Source of the DNA: Daejeonella lutea | GTDB lineage: Bacteria > Bacteroidota > Bacteroidia > Sphingobacteriales > Sphingobacteriaceae | DNA: 64,000 bases | Reading direction: 5' to 3' | Assembly (NCBI RefSeq): GCF_900168015.1 | Contig: NZ_FUYR01000006.1 | Span: 1-64,000 of the forward strand | Position numbers and translations under genes: made by a program | The notes under the pieces: generated by a model | Told to the model about the DNA's origin: nothing | What the model saw: the letters and a program-made list of their open reading frames with translations, nothing else | Databases searched by the model: none | Shown: one piece after another, positions 1 to 6,117 of the stretch | Position numbering within the stretch: the stretch's first letter is position 1 | How the letters are laid out: every line of letters begins with the position of its first letter

Positions 1-240
1 GTTGAGCCAGTCATTGGTACTCTTGTAAACTTCTTAGGAATGAAACGGGTGAACACTATTGGAAGATCTCAGGCGAATAAATGCGTGACCATGGCAGCAA
101 TAGCTTACAATCTGAAGAAGCTACTAAAACACAGTTCTGAGAGAGCAAATGACCGACTAAAGCACGCAATTCCATGCCCCATAACCCGTTACACATTGTT
201 TTTTAAGTTGTTAGTCAGATCCAATCAAACTACAATATGA
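1..240 (+). CDS. IS transposase, C-terminal fragment (cut by window start)
   Basis: The reading frame is open from base 1 and ends at 240; the 5' part lies outside the window, so only about 79 residues are visible. The stretch INTIGR-like (VNTIGRSQANK) followed by MAAIAYNLKKLLK is typical of the C-terminal end of IS1182/IS4-type DDE transposases, where it follows the last catalytic Glu. I cannot see the catalytic residues, so whether the element is intact cannot be judged. The tail after LLKHS (about 30 residues) is longer than in most relatives, which may mean the frame runs out of the element. The insertion sequence end would lie somewhere in 200-560. Family assignment to IS1182 is from motif memory only. 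Confidence 0.7.
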   Translation, partial: VEPVIGTLVNFLGMKRVNTIGRSQANKCVTMAAIAYNLKKLLKHSSERANDRLKHAIPCPITRYTLFFKLLVRSNQTTI

Positions 241-560
241 AAACTTCAATTAAGCGAAATACAAACCCGACTTTTATTACGCGCTTGCCTAAAATATCAT
301 CATGTTGTGCAACGGTCACCTGCAGCAAAAGGACGATGAAAGAATATTAATTCTCGCGTCCTCTACTAATGTAATATTAACCCAGGTTCTAGTCTACAGT
401 GGAGCGCATGAAAATGTGCAGTTTTTTGCTGACGACAAGTCTGACTGACACGTGCGGCTGGTGCCGCGTGCCGTGACGAGATCCCCGATCTAGTCGGGGA
501 ACATCGGAATGCCATAAAAATGACGCAGAAAAGTCGTAATATTAATTCAGCGCATTGCAA
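241..560. other. Gap after transposase, no gene seen
   Basis: No convincing reading frame. A GC-rich inverted repeat (GCGGC TGGT GCCGC near 453-466) and the CCCCGA hairpin at 482-500 are the only structures. The right end of the insertion sequence should be here, but its terminal repeat cannot be identified without the left end. Confidence 0.4.
482..500. repeat. REP-like GC hairpin
   Basis: TCCCCGA and TCGGGGA form a perfect 7-bp stem around the 5-base loop TCTAG. It resembles the hairpins at 2574-2599, 4101-4118 and 4205-4220, which share the CCCCG stem. Confidence 0.55.
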
Positions 561-568
561 TACATTTG
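561..568 (+). promoter_or_regulatory. -7 promoter box of the XRE gene
   Basis: TACATTTG matches the Bacteroidetes -7 consensus TAnnTTTG. It ends 5 bases before the ATG at 574, so the transcript would start at or next to the start codon (leaderless or nearly so). No clear -33 box was found. Confidence 0.5.
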
Positions 569-573
569 GGTAA

Positions 574-816
574 ATGTCCGATATGAAAAACACAGATTTA
601 GCCGAAAAAATAAAAGAATTAAGAAACCAGGCCGGCCTTAGCCAGGAACTTCTTGCTGAAAAATGTCAGCTCAGCCTGCGCACAGTACAGCGAATTGAAA
701 ACGGCGAGTCTGCTCCTCGCGGCGACTCACTAAACCGTCTGGCCGGTGTATTGAACGTCCCTGTAACAGAACTATTCGACCAACCTGAACATGAGGACAA
801 GAGCTATACTGCCTAA
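574..816 (+). CDS. XRE-family helix-turn-helix protein, probable N-terminal half of a split gene
   Basis: An 80-residue protein. Residues 6-66 form a Cro/C1-type helix-turn-helix, with the recognition region LSQELLAEKCQLSLRTVQRI and the Bacteroidetes-typical sequence ENGESAPRGDSLNRLA. It would bind DNA as a small repressor-like regulator. The stop codon TAA (814-816) is followed directly, in the same frame, by ATG of the next gene. In many Bacteroidetes proteins I know, this exact HTH is fused to a C-terminal DUF4870 membrane domain with the same junction sequence, so the two reading frames are probably one gene interrupted by a single stop. The alternative start at 583 is possible; 574 fits the promoter box at 561-568. 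Confidence 0.8.
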   Translation: MSDMKNTDLAEKIKELRNQAGLSQELLAEKCQLSLRTVQRIENGESAPRGDSLNRLAGVLNVPVTELFDQPEHEDKSYTA

Positions 817-1176
817 ATGAATGTTTCAGCCCTTTCGTTTCTATTGATTCCATTTCTTGGTGCTCTGGTTCCTCTTGTCTTTTGGATCCTAAAAAAGGGC
901 AAGGTCAAGAACCTGTCTAAAAACGCACAAAAGCTTTTGAATTTTCAAATTACCTGGTACATCCTATTATGTTTCCATTATGCATATGCGCTTGGATTAA
1001 TAAGCCTAAGGCTTAAATTGTTCCCTGAAAACTTCGGCAATCCCGAATACATCATTTTCTCCCTCATGGGACTGTATGGTCTGAATATCCTTCTAATCAT
1101 GATCAATACCATCCGCAGCGCAAGTGGCCAGGTAGTCGTATACCAGCCTGCGATTCCCTTCCTGCGATTAACGTAA
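817..1176 (+). CDS. DUF4870-like membrane protein, probable C-terminal half of the split XRE gene
   Basis: A 119-residue protein with three or four hydrophobic segments (about residues 5-25, 43-65 and 82-97) and the DUF4870 hallmark of a basic loop followed by LLNFQITWYIL. It starts with ATG immediately after the TAA of the HTH gene, in the same frame and with zero bases between. Read through the stop, the two would give a 200-residue HTH plus membrane-domain protein of normal family length. It is either a real separate gene translated by stop-start coupling or the second half of a pseudogene. There is no independent promoter box between the two. Confidence 0.75.
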   Translation: MNVSALSFLLIPFLGALVPLVFWILKKGKVKNLSKNAQKLLNFQITWYILLCFHYAYALGLISLRLKLFPENFGNPEYIIFSLMGLYGLNILLIMINTIRSASGQVVVYQPAIPFLRLT

Positions 1177-1310
1177 CAGGTTCCTTCCACTTCAGTCATC
1201 TTGAGGTCCCTGACTAATTCTTGGTTCCAGGTCCCCAGTCTGAATCTAGTTCCGATGGTTTTTCGCTTTATCTTTTCATAACCAGTATGGAAGTTGCTGG
1301 CCCAAAGTCA

Positions 1311-1318
1311 TAACTTTG
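1311..1318 (+). promoter_or_regulatory. -7 promoter box of the HAD gene
   Basis: TAACTTTG fits TAnnTTTG and lies 37 bases before the ATG at 1356. No good -33 match at the expected distance. Confidence 0.4.
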
Positions 1319-1355
1319 CGCGCTGTTAAATTAAGCTCAATCCAAAAAAACCAGA

Positions 1356-1991
1356 ATGTATTCAACTGTTAAAAATATAATCTTCGACTACGGCAATGTG
1401 ATCTTCCGTATTGATTTCAAAAGAACACAGCATAGCTTTACCGAGCTCGGAATTAAAAATGTCGAGCGCTTCTTTGCTCATACCGGTCACGATCCGCTTT
1501 TTGATGAGTTCGAAAAAGGGCTTATCACTTCTGATGAATTCCGTGACGGTATCAGGCGCATCACCGAGCAACCCTCATTAACAAATGAGCAAATCGACAA
1601 TGCCTGGAATACCCTGTTGATCGGCGTGCCGGATGGTACACACGATGTTCTCCTGAAGGCAAAGAAAAAGTATCGCACTTTCCTCCTGAGCAATAACAAC
1701 GAGATTCACTACAAATGGATCATGGAATATCTCAAGAACGAATTCAATCTGCCTTCAAATGAGGTATTCTTTGAAAAGGACTACTATTCCCATCTCATGA
1801 AAATGCGCAAACCCAATCCCGACATATTTCAGTTTGTACTCGATGCCCACGACCTCAAGCCTGAAGAAACACTCTTCATTGATGATAGTCCGCAGCACCT
1901 GAAAACCGCCGGTGAACTTGGTATGCACACCCACTTATTAACTGCAGATGAGACGCTGGAGGGGTTTTTATATGGGAGCGGATTATTGTAG
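1356..1991 (+). CDS. HAD-family hydrolase (YihX/epoxide-hydrolase-like subgroup)
   Basis: A 211-residue haloacid dehalogenase superfamily phosphatase, cytoplasmic. Motif I is IIFDYGNVIF (nucleophile Asp11); the usual second Asp of DxD is replaced by Gly (DYG), as in the YihX-type subfamily. Motif II is LLSNNN (Ser about 112), motif III is the Lys in RKPNPDIF (about 153), and motif IV is FIDDSP (about 175). A helical cap lies between motifs I and II. The substrate is probably a small phosphorylated sugar or similar metabolite, which cannot be told from sequence. It stands alone with its own promoter box; downstream is repeat DNA. Confidence 0.85.
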   Translation: MYSTVKNIIFDYGNVIFRIDFKRTQHSFTELGIKNVERFFAHTGHDPLFDEFEKGLITSDEFRDGIRRITEQPSLTNEQIDNAWNTLLIGVPDGTHDVLLKAKKKYRTFLLSNNNEIHYKWIMEYLKNEFNLPSNEVFFEKDYYSHLMKMRKPNPDIFQFVLDAHDLKPEETLFIDDSPQHLKTAGELGMHTHLLTADETLEGFLYGSGLL

Positions 1992-2022
1992 TATCAAGAA
2001 TCAAGAGCCAAGAATCAAGACC
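1991..2022. repeat. Word-like repeat, AGTATCAAG family
   Basis: Repeated units such as TATCAAG, AATCAAG and GCCAAG follow the HAD stop directly. The same family recurs at 2527-2562, 4051-4084 and, inverted, at 4318-4376. Confidence 0.6.
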
Positions 2023-2213
2023 TTGGAATGGGAGATTGTCTCTCTAAGAAAGTTGATATCTGATGCAACGCCGCTGGGAGCAAAGTCCGCCGGGTGGAAG
2101 TCCTGATTCCTGGTTCCTGGTTCCTGGCTCATTTTCAGTTTCCAGCTTTCCCCTTCCCCCTTTTCCCTTTCAACTCAAAAAAACAATTCCCATCCCTCCC
2201 CTGTTAACGAGGT

Positions 2214-2528
2214 ATGGCAAATCCAATAGAAAAACCGACACTTGTGGGCACCTTAAATAAGTTGAAAGATGAGGGCTTTACCCATGACTTCAACATCCAC
2301 AATAACCAGCTTAAGAGTGGTGATATCACTCTAAGCCCGAAAGAATTTGAGATTGTAAAAGTGTATCGCTTTGAAGGCGCAAGCGATCCGGATGATAACT
2401 CTGTACTTTATGCGATTAAGTCACTGCATCACGATGTAAAAGGGACCTTGATCAATGCATATGGTACGTATGCAGATGACAATGCTGATGATTTACTGAG
2501 GCAGCTGGATACTCCGGTACCTGAGTAG
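2214..2528 (+). CDS. Conserved Bacteroidetes protein of unknown function (often labelled PRPP synthetase in error)
   Basis: A 104-residue soluble protein. It matches a small family widespread in Bacteroidetes with the pattern GYTHDFN-like (GFTHDFN, residues 22-28), a central EFEIVKVYRFEG and DPDDNSVLYAI, and a C-terminal KGTLINAYGTYAD. Relatives are frequently annotated as phosphoribosylpyrophosphate synthetase, but no PRPP-binding loop is present, so I give no function. The start at 2214 follows a pyrimidine-rich stretch without a Shine-Dalgarno sequence. Flanked on both sides by repeat-rich intergenic DNA. Confidence 0.75.
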   Translation: MANPIEKPTLVGTLNKLKDEGFTHDFNIHNNQLKSGDITLSPKEFEIVKVYRFEGASDPDDNSVLYAIKSLHHDVKGTLINAYGTYADDNADDLLRQLDTPVPE

Positions 2529-2599
2529 AGTATTAAGTAGCGAGTATCAAGTATCAAGACTGGACGTATAATCGAGTTTCCCGCTTTCGCGGGAAACTC
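2527..2599. repeat. Composite repeat: AGTATCAAG words plus REP-like hairpin
   Basis: AGTATCAAG-type words (2527-2562) run into a perfect 11-bp stem with a TTTC loop (GAGTTTCCCGC at 2574-2584, GCGGGAAACTC at 2589-2599). The order of elements, including AAGACTGG followed by a CG and TAAT segment, is repeated at 4051-4118, where the stem is CCCCGC/GCGGGG. The stem sequence changes but pairing is kept. Confidence 0.65.
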
Positions 2600-2801
2600 A
2601 AACACAGCGTTTAGAAATACCTTTGGCTCTCTGTGTCTTTCTATGTTTTATTTGTGGTAAAAATAACACAGCGTTTAGTAATTAAAAGCGATAGATCTTT
2701 GCGCTATTTGCGTGTCCTCCGCGTCCATTACGGTTAACAATGCATCTGCCTGCCGCAAGGAAGGTTTAAGGAAAGTCGCCAGCCGGCTGGGCAGAAAGTC
2801 T
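2600..2801. repeat. Intergenic TTTGCG/CTCTGTG word repeats
   Basis: Contains the direct repeat AACACAGCGTTTAG (near 2600 and 2667) and word-like segments resembling CTCTGTGTCTTT and GCGCTATTTGCGTGTCC. No gene is seen. Confidence 0.45.
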
Positions 2802-4031
2802 TTATTCTTTGCTCTTTGCTCCTTGCTCCAATGAACGTCTCCTCTTTTCCTTAACAATCAACTTCAACTCCCTCCCCATTTGTCCCGCCACAGAAGTATT
2901 CTCCTCCGCCCGTCTGAACAAATACGGCATTACAGCCTTCACCGGACCATAAGGAACGTATTTAGCAACATTATAGCCCGACTCTGCCAGGTTAAAGCTT
3001 AGATTATCGCTCATTCCCAGCAGCTGGGAGAAATAGACATGATCATGGTTATGCTTAATATTCTTACTGTCTAACAGCTCTGCCAAAAGACGGCAGCTTT
3101 CCTCGTTATGAGTACCCGCTACAAAAGCAACGGTATTTAAATTACTTACGCAGAACCGCAGGCCATCATTATAATGCGCATCCGTTTCTTCTTTCGTTGC
3201 ATTGATCGGAGATGGATAGCCTTTCTGCTCTGCCCGTTTCCGCTCTTTCTCCATATAGGCACCGCGAACCAGTTTAGCTCCTAGTATGAATCCTTCTGTA
3301 AAGGCCGTCTTCTTGTCCTGTCTGAGACATTCCAATACATTATTCCGGTACAGCTGATAGGTGTTATACACAATTGGGTTGTTCTGGTTATATCTCCGCA
3401 TCATCTCTAATGCCAGCTGATCAATACTATCCTGGATCCAGCTCTCCTCAGCATCGATCATCACCCTCACCGACCGCTCATGTGCCAGTGCACAGATCTT
3501 ATTAATGCGATTAGAGATCCGTTGAAATTCAGCCGTTTCTTCTGCATTCAGACTTTCCTTCGCATCTTTTTTAGCGATGAGATCAAACCTGCCCAAGCCA
3601 GTTACTTTAAATACCGTTAGCGGGATGCGATTGTCACCGTCTGCGCGCCTGATCGTCCGCATAATCTCCTCGCAGGTTTCATCGAAGACTTTTTCCTCAT
3701 CTTCACCCTCAACAGAATAGTCCAGGATAGACCCCACACCTCCCTTGTCAAGCCGGCTTATGGTTTTTTCACATTCTTCAATGGTTTCTCCGCCGCAGAA
3801 ATGTTCAAATATGGTTGTTTTGATTAAAGGTTTTATCGGTAAACCGATAGCCATAGCGAACTTCGTTATCGGCGGACCGATCTTCGTCAGCAGCCGTACG
3901 CTGATTATTTTAAACAGCCAATACGCCCGCTCCAGATCAGAATTCGAATTCCCTCTGAAGGCTATTTCTGTGTTATTAAAATCTAGAGCCTTCCGGACAG
4001 GCTTCAATTGGTTAGCATCAGGATTGTGCAT
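2802..4031 (-). CDS. putA: Proline dehydrogenase (monofunctional)
   Basis: A 409-residue FAD enzyme that oxidises proline to pyrroline-5-carboxylate. Family features are visible: the barrel strand with VMIDAEESW (about 190-198), YNTYQLYR, the segment GAKLVRGAYMEKER (about 250-263), FVAGTHNEES, HDHVYFSQLLGMSD, and the C-terminal YVPYGPVKAVMPYLFRRAEEN that closes over substrate and flavin. There is no P5C dehydrogenase domain, so the second step must be encoded elsewhere. The last residues, after KEKRRR (SLEQGAKSKE), are encoded by the word-like repeat CTTTGCTCCTTGCTCC, so the C-terminus seems to have been replaced or extended by repeat DNA. The symbol is by analogy; prodh would serve equally. 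Confidence 0.9.
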   Translation of the reverse strand: MHNPDANQLKPVRKALDFNNTEIAFRGNSNSDLERAYWLFKIISVRLLTKIGPPITKFAMAIGLPIKPLIKTTIFEHFCGGETIEECEKTISRLDKGGVGSILDYSVEGEDEEKVFDETCEEIMRTIRRADGDNRIPLTVFKVTGLGRFDLIAKKDAKESLNAEETAEFQRISNRINKICALAHERSVRVMIDAEESWIQDSIDQLALEMMRRYNQNNPIVYNTYQLYRNNVLECLRQDKKTAFTEGFILGAKLVRGAYMEKERKRAEQKGYPSPINATKEETDAHYNDGLRFCVSNLNTVAFVAGTHNEESCRLLAELLDSKNIKHNHDHVYFSQLLGMSDNLSFNLAESGYNVAKYVPYGPVKAVMPYLFRRAEENTSVAGQMGRELKLIVKEKRRRSLEQGAKSKE

Positions 4032-4050
4032 GAGGCAAAGGTAACGTAAC

Positions 4051-4376
4051 TAGTATCAAGTAGCAAGTATCAAGTATCAAGACTGGGCGCTTAATGGAGG
4101 TCCCCGCTTTCGCGGGGATGACGATCGTTCTGGGCATTTAGGGGGAGGGATATGGTGGCTGAAGGCAACCATATCCTCCCCCACACAAGAAAAACGCTTG
4201 CCATCCCCGCGAAGGCGGGGAACTCACCGTTCATGATACGATTCCGGTTTTCTAGCACAATTCGAAGTGTATCTTGTTTTCATAACACCCATATTTCGTT
4301 GTAAACTCCCCGTATTTTGATACTTGATACTTGATTCTTGATTCTTGATACTTGCTCCTTGATTCTTGATACTCTT
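4051..4376. repeat. Nested inverted repeat cassette filling the prodh-S4 gap
   Basis: From outside in: AGTATCAAG words (4051-4084) face inverted copies (4318-4376); a REP-like hairpin at 4101-4118 (TCCCCGC TTTC GCGGGGA) faces an oppositely oriented one at 4205-4220 (CCCCGC GAAG GCGGGG); in the centre is a 42-base hairpin (4141-4182). This accounts for most of the 372-base gap. No gene is seen in it. Confidence 0.65.
4141..4182. repeat. Strong central hairpin
   Basis: GGGGGAGG and ATATGGT (with one bulged G at 4149) pair with ACCATAT and CCTCCCCC: 15 bp, loop 4157-4167. No T-tract follows, so it is not an ordinary terminator. Confidence 0.65.
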
Positions 4377-4391
4377 GCGCAGCAAATTCCG

Positions 4392-4399
4392 TAAGTTTG
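4392..4399 (+). promoter_or_regulatory. -7 promoter box of the S4-aroB operon
   Basis: TAAGTTTG fits TAnnTTTG and ends 4 bases before the ATG at 4404, suggesting a leaderless transcript. Confidence 0.45.
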
Positions 4400-4403
4400 T
4401 CCT

Positions 4404-4610
4404 ATGCTTGATTTCAAACTAGAAGGTGAATATATCCAACTTATCGCATTGCTCAAGGCTACAAACCTGGTGGCGAGCGGTGGCGAGGCGCAGTTAGTGG
4501 TGCTGGACGGATTGGTAAAGTGCAACGGAGAAGTGGACCTTCGCAAACGCCTGAAAGTTCGGCGCGGAGATACAGTTGAATATAACGGCACAAAAATAAA
4601 CGTACAATGA
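4404..4610 (+). CDS. S4-domain RNA-binding protein (YbcJ-like)
   Basis: A 68-residue single S4 domain: IQLIALLKATNLVASGGEAQ, then VKCNGEVDLRKRLKVRRGD, which is the alpha-L RNA-binding motif also found in ribosomal protein S4 and pseudouridine synthases. Stand-alone members (YbcJ) associate with ribosomal RNA; the exact role is unknown. The stop overlaps the aroB start by 4 bases (ATGA), so the two are translationally coupled. The promoter box sits 4 bases before the start codon. Confidence 0.85.
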   Translation: MLDFKLEGEYIQLIALLKATNLVASGGEAQLVVLDGLVKCNGEVDLRKRLKVRRGDTVEYNGTKINVQ

Positions 4611-5662
4611 ACCCCATTAACAGTATTAGTTACCCTATCTTTTTTGAGAATAGCCTGCAGGAATTAAGCAAATTCATTACTGAAAGCAAATACAGCAAAG
4701 CCTTCATTCTCGTCGACAGTAATACAGAAACCCACTGCCTGCCCGCCGTGCAGGAAGTACTTGGCGATCTTGATTACGATCTGATAGAAGTAACTCCGGG
4801 TGAAGAGAATAAAAACATCGACTTCTGCATTGGCATCTGGCGCATGCTGCTTGATTTTGGGGCAGAGCGCAGCAGCTTGATGATCAATCTTGGTGGCGGC
4901 GTGATTACAGATATGGGTGGATTTGCTGCTTCTACATTTAAAAGGGGAATTGATTTCGTCCAAGTACCTACCACTCTTCTTTCGCAGGTAGATGCATCTG
5001 TTGGCGGCAAAACCGGCATCGACATGGATAGCGTAAAAAATATCATAGGGACATTCACTCAGCCAAAAGCCGTTTTTATTAACACCGGCTTCCTGAAAAC
5101 TCTCGATGAGCGTGAAATACGATCCGGCTTTGCTGAAGTCATTAAGCATGGTCTTATCTACGACCGCCCGCTGTTCGACCAGGTAAAAAAAGCCGGTCCT
5201 TCAGGTCTAACCGACGAGATAGTCTACCGTTCTGTTGAAATTAAGAACGAAGTGGTAAAAGAAGATCCGTTTGAAAAAGGTCTTCGAAAGATCCTTAATT
5301 TCGGGCATACCATTGGCCACGCAGTTGAAAGCTATTCCCTTACAAACGACAGCAACCCACTGCTTCACGGTGAAGCCATTGCAATCGGATTTATCTGCGA
5401 AGCCTATCTCTCCTTTAAGAAAAACGGGCTAAGCGAATCAGACCTCAACGAAACTGTAGCTGCTATAAAAGAAGTCTACCCGCAATACAATGTTAAAAAA
5501 GCTAGCTATCCGGCTCTTCTTGAAGTAATGAAGAACGACAAAAAGAATAGCGGCGGCCAAATCAGCTTTTCCTTATTAACCGAAATTGGCACATGCAGCT
5601 TTGATCAGTTTTGTACTGAGGAGGAGATTTATGAGAGTTTGGATTATTATCGGGGTTTGTAA
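4607..5662 (+). CDS. aroB: 3-dehydroquinate synthase
   Basis: A 351-residue NAD- and zinc-dependent enzyme converting DAHP to 3-dehydroquinate, the second shikimate-pathway step. The NAD loop GGGVITDMGGFAAS (about 97-110), VPTTLLSQVDASVGGKTGID (about 122-141) and the zinc and substrate residues in SGFAEVIKHG (about 174) and ILNFGHTIGHAVE (about 227-239) are all present. Length is normal. It overlaps the S4 gene by 4 bases and is followed by 332 bases of repeats before the next promoter and leader, so it is probably transcribed separately from pheA. Confidence 0.97.
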   Translation: MNPINSISYPIFFENSLQELSKFITESKYSKAFILVDSNTETHCLPAVQEVLGDLDYDLIEVTPGEENKNIDFCIGIWRMLLDFGAERSSLMINLGGGVITDMGGFAASTFKRGIDFVQVPTTLLSQVDASVGGKTGIDMDSVKNIIGTFTQPKAVFINTGFLKTLDEREIRSGFAEVIKHGLIYDRPLFDQVKKAGPSGLTDEIVYRSVEIKNEVVKEDPFEKGLRKILNFGHTIGHAVESYSLTNDSNPLLHGEAIAIGFICEAYLSFKKNGLSESDLNETVAAIKEVYPQYNVKKASYPALLEVMKNDKKNSGGQISFSLLTEIGTCSFDQFCTEEEIYESLDYYRGL

Positions 5663-5693
5663 CTGGAAGTAATTTTCTGAACGCATATTTTTT

Positions 5694-5886
5694 AACCGCA
5701 GAGGACGCAAAGAGCATAGCAATTTAAATACAGAGATTGCTTCGCCGTGCCTCCTCGCAAAGACAGCCAACACGGGTAACGTGAGGGCAGTGGTCGCCTG
5801 TCATTGAGCATAGCGAGGCAAACTCTGTTTCCTCCCAGCTCTGCGCTCTCTGCGTGTACTTTGCGCTCTTTGCGTTTAAACTGCGG
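5694..5886. repeat. Nested inverted repeats between aroB and the pheA leader
   Basis: The outer arms ACCGCAG...GACGCAAAGAGC (5694-5714) and GCTCTTTGCG...CTGCGGT (about 5866-5886) are inverted copies. Inside lie GATTGCTTCGCCGTGCCTCC (about 5738) and CTGTCATTGAGCATAGCGAG (about 5799), the two halves of a repeat known to me from many Bacteroidetes genomes (CATTGCGAGGAGGCAC...GAAGCAATC) and seen again at 10726-10778. No gene is seen. Confidence 0.55.
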
Positions 5887-5948
5887 TGTGTACGCATTAT
5901 ATCCTGAATACCAAATCAGCCTTCGGTATAAAAAAATATTCTTTCCCC

Positions 5949-5978
5949 TTGACAAAGTCATTTTTCTTTGTACATTTG
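5949..5978 (+). promoter_or_regulatory. Promoter of the pheA leader transcript
   Basis: TTG (5949-5951, within TTGACA) and TACATTTG (5971-5978) fit the Bacteroidetes -33 and -7 boxes with a 19-base spacer. Transcription would start near 5984, just before the leader peptide ATG at 5995. Confidence 0.7.
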
Positions 5979-5994
5979 GATCACAGAACAAAAA

Positions 5995-6045
5995 ATGAAC
6001 ATTAACAGCACATATTACTTCGCTTATTTTTACTATCCACAGTAA
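5995..6045 (+). CDS. pheL: Tyr/Phe-rich leader peptide of an attenuator
   Basis: A 16-codon reading frame, MNINSTYYFAYFYYPQ, in which 7 of 16 residues are Tyr (5) or Phe (2), grouped at codons 7-14. It follows a good promoter by about 10 bases and precedes an antiterminator/terminator pair and pheA. This is the layout of enterobacterial pheL/trpL-type transcription attenuation: a ribosome held at Tyr or Phe codons would leave 6048-6054 free, whereas one reaching the stop at 6043-6045 would cover it. The match in composition, position and RNA structure makes chance unlikely. The symbol is by functional analogy. Confidence 0.8.
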   Translation: MNINSTYYFAYFYYPQ

Positions 6046-6047
6046 GA

Positions 6048-6117
6048 GCGGGGAGAATATGCAATAATCTATAAAGAAATTAGCAAAAAGTCCCTGCCAA
6101 AAGCAGGGACTTTTTTT
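6048..6117 (+). promoter_or_regulatory. Transcription attenuator (antiterminator and terminator) before pheA
   Basis: The terminator is a 13-bp stem (AAAAAGTCCCTGC at 6085-6097, GCAGGGACTTTTT at 6103-6115), loop CAAAA, T-run 6111-6117, ending exactly at the pheA ATG (6118). Segment GCGGGGA (6048-6054), 2 bases after the leader stop codon, can pair with TCCCTGC (6091-6097), one G-U pair included, and would block the terminator. Ribosome position on the leader would decide between the two. Confidence 0.78.
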
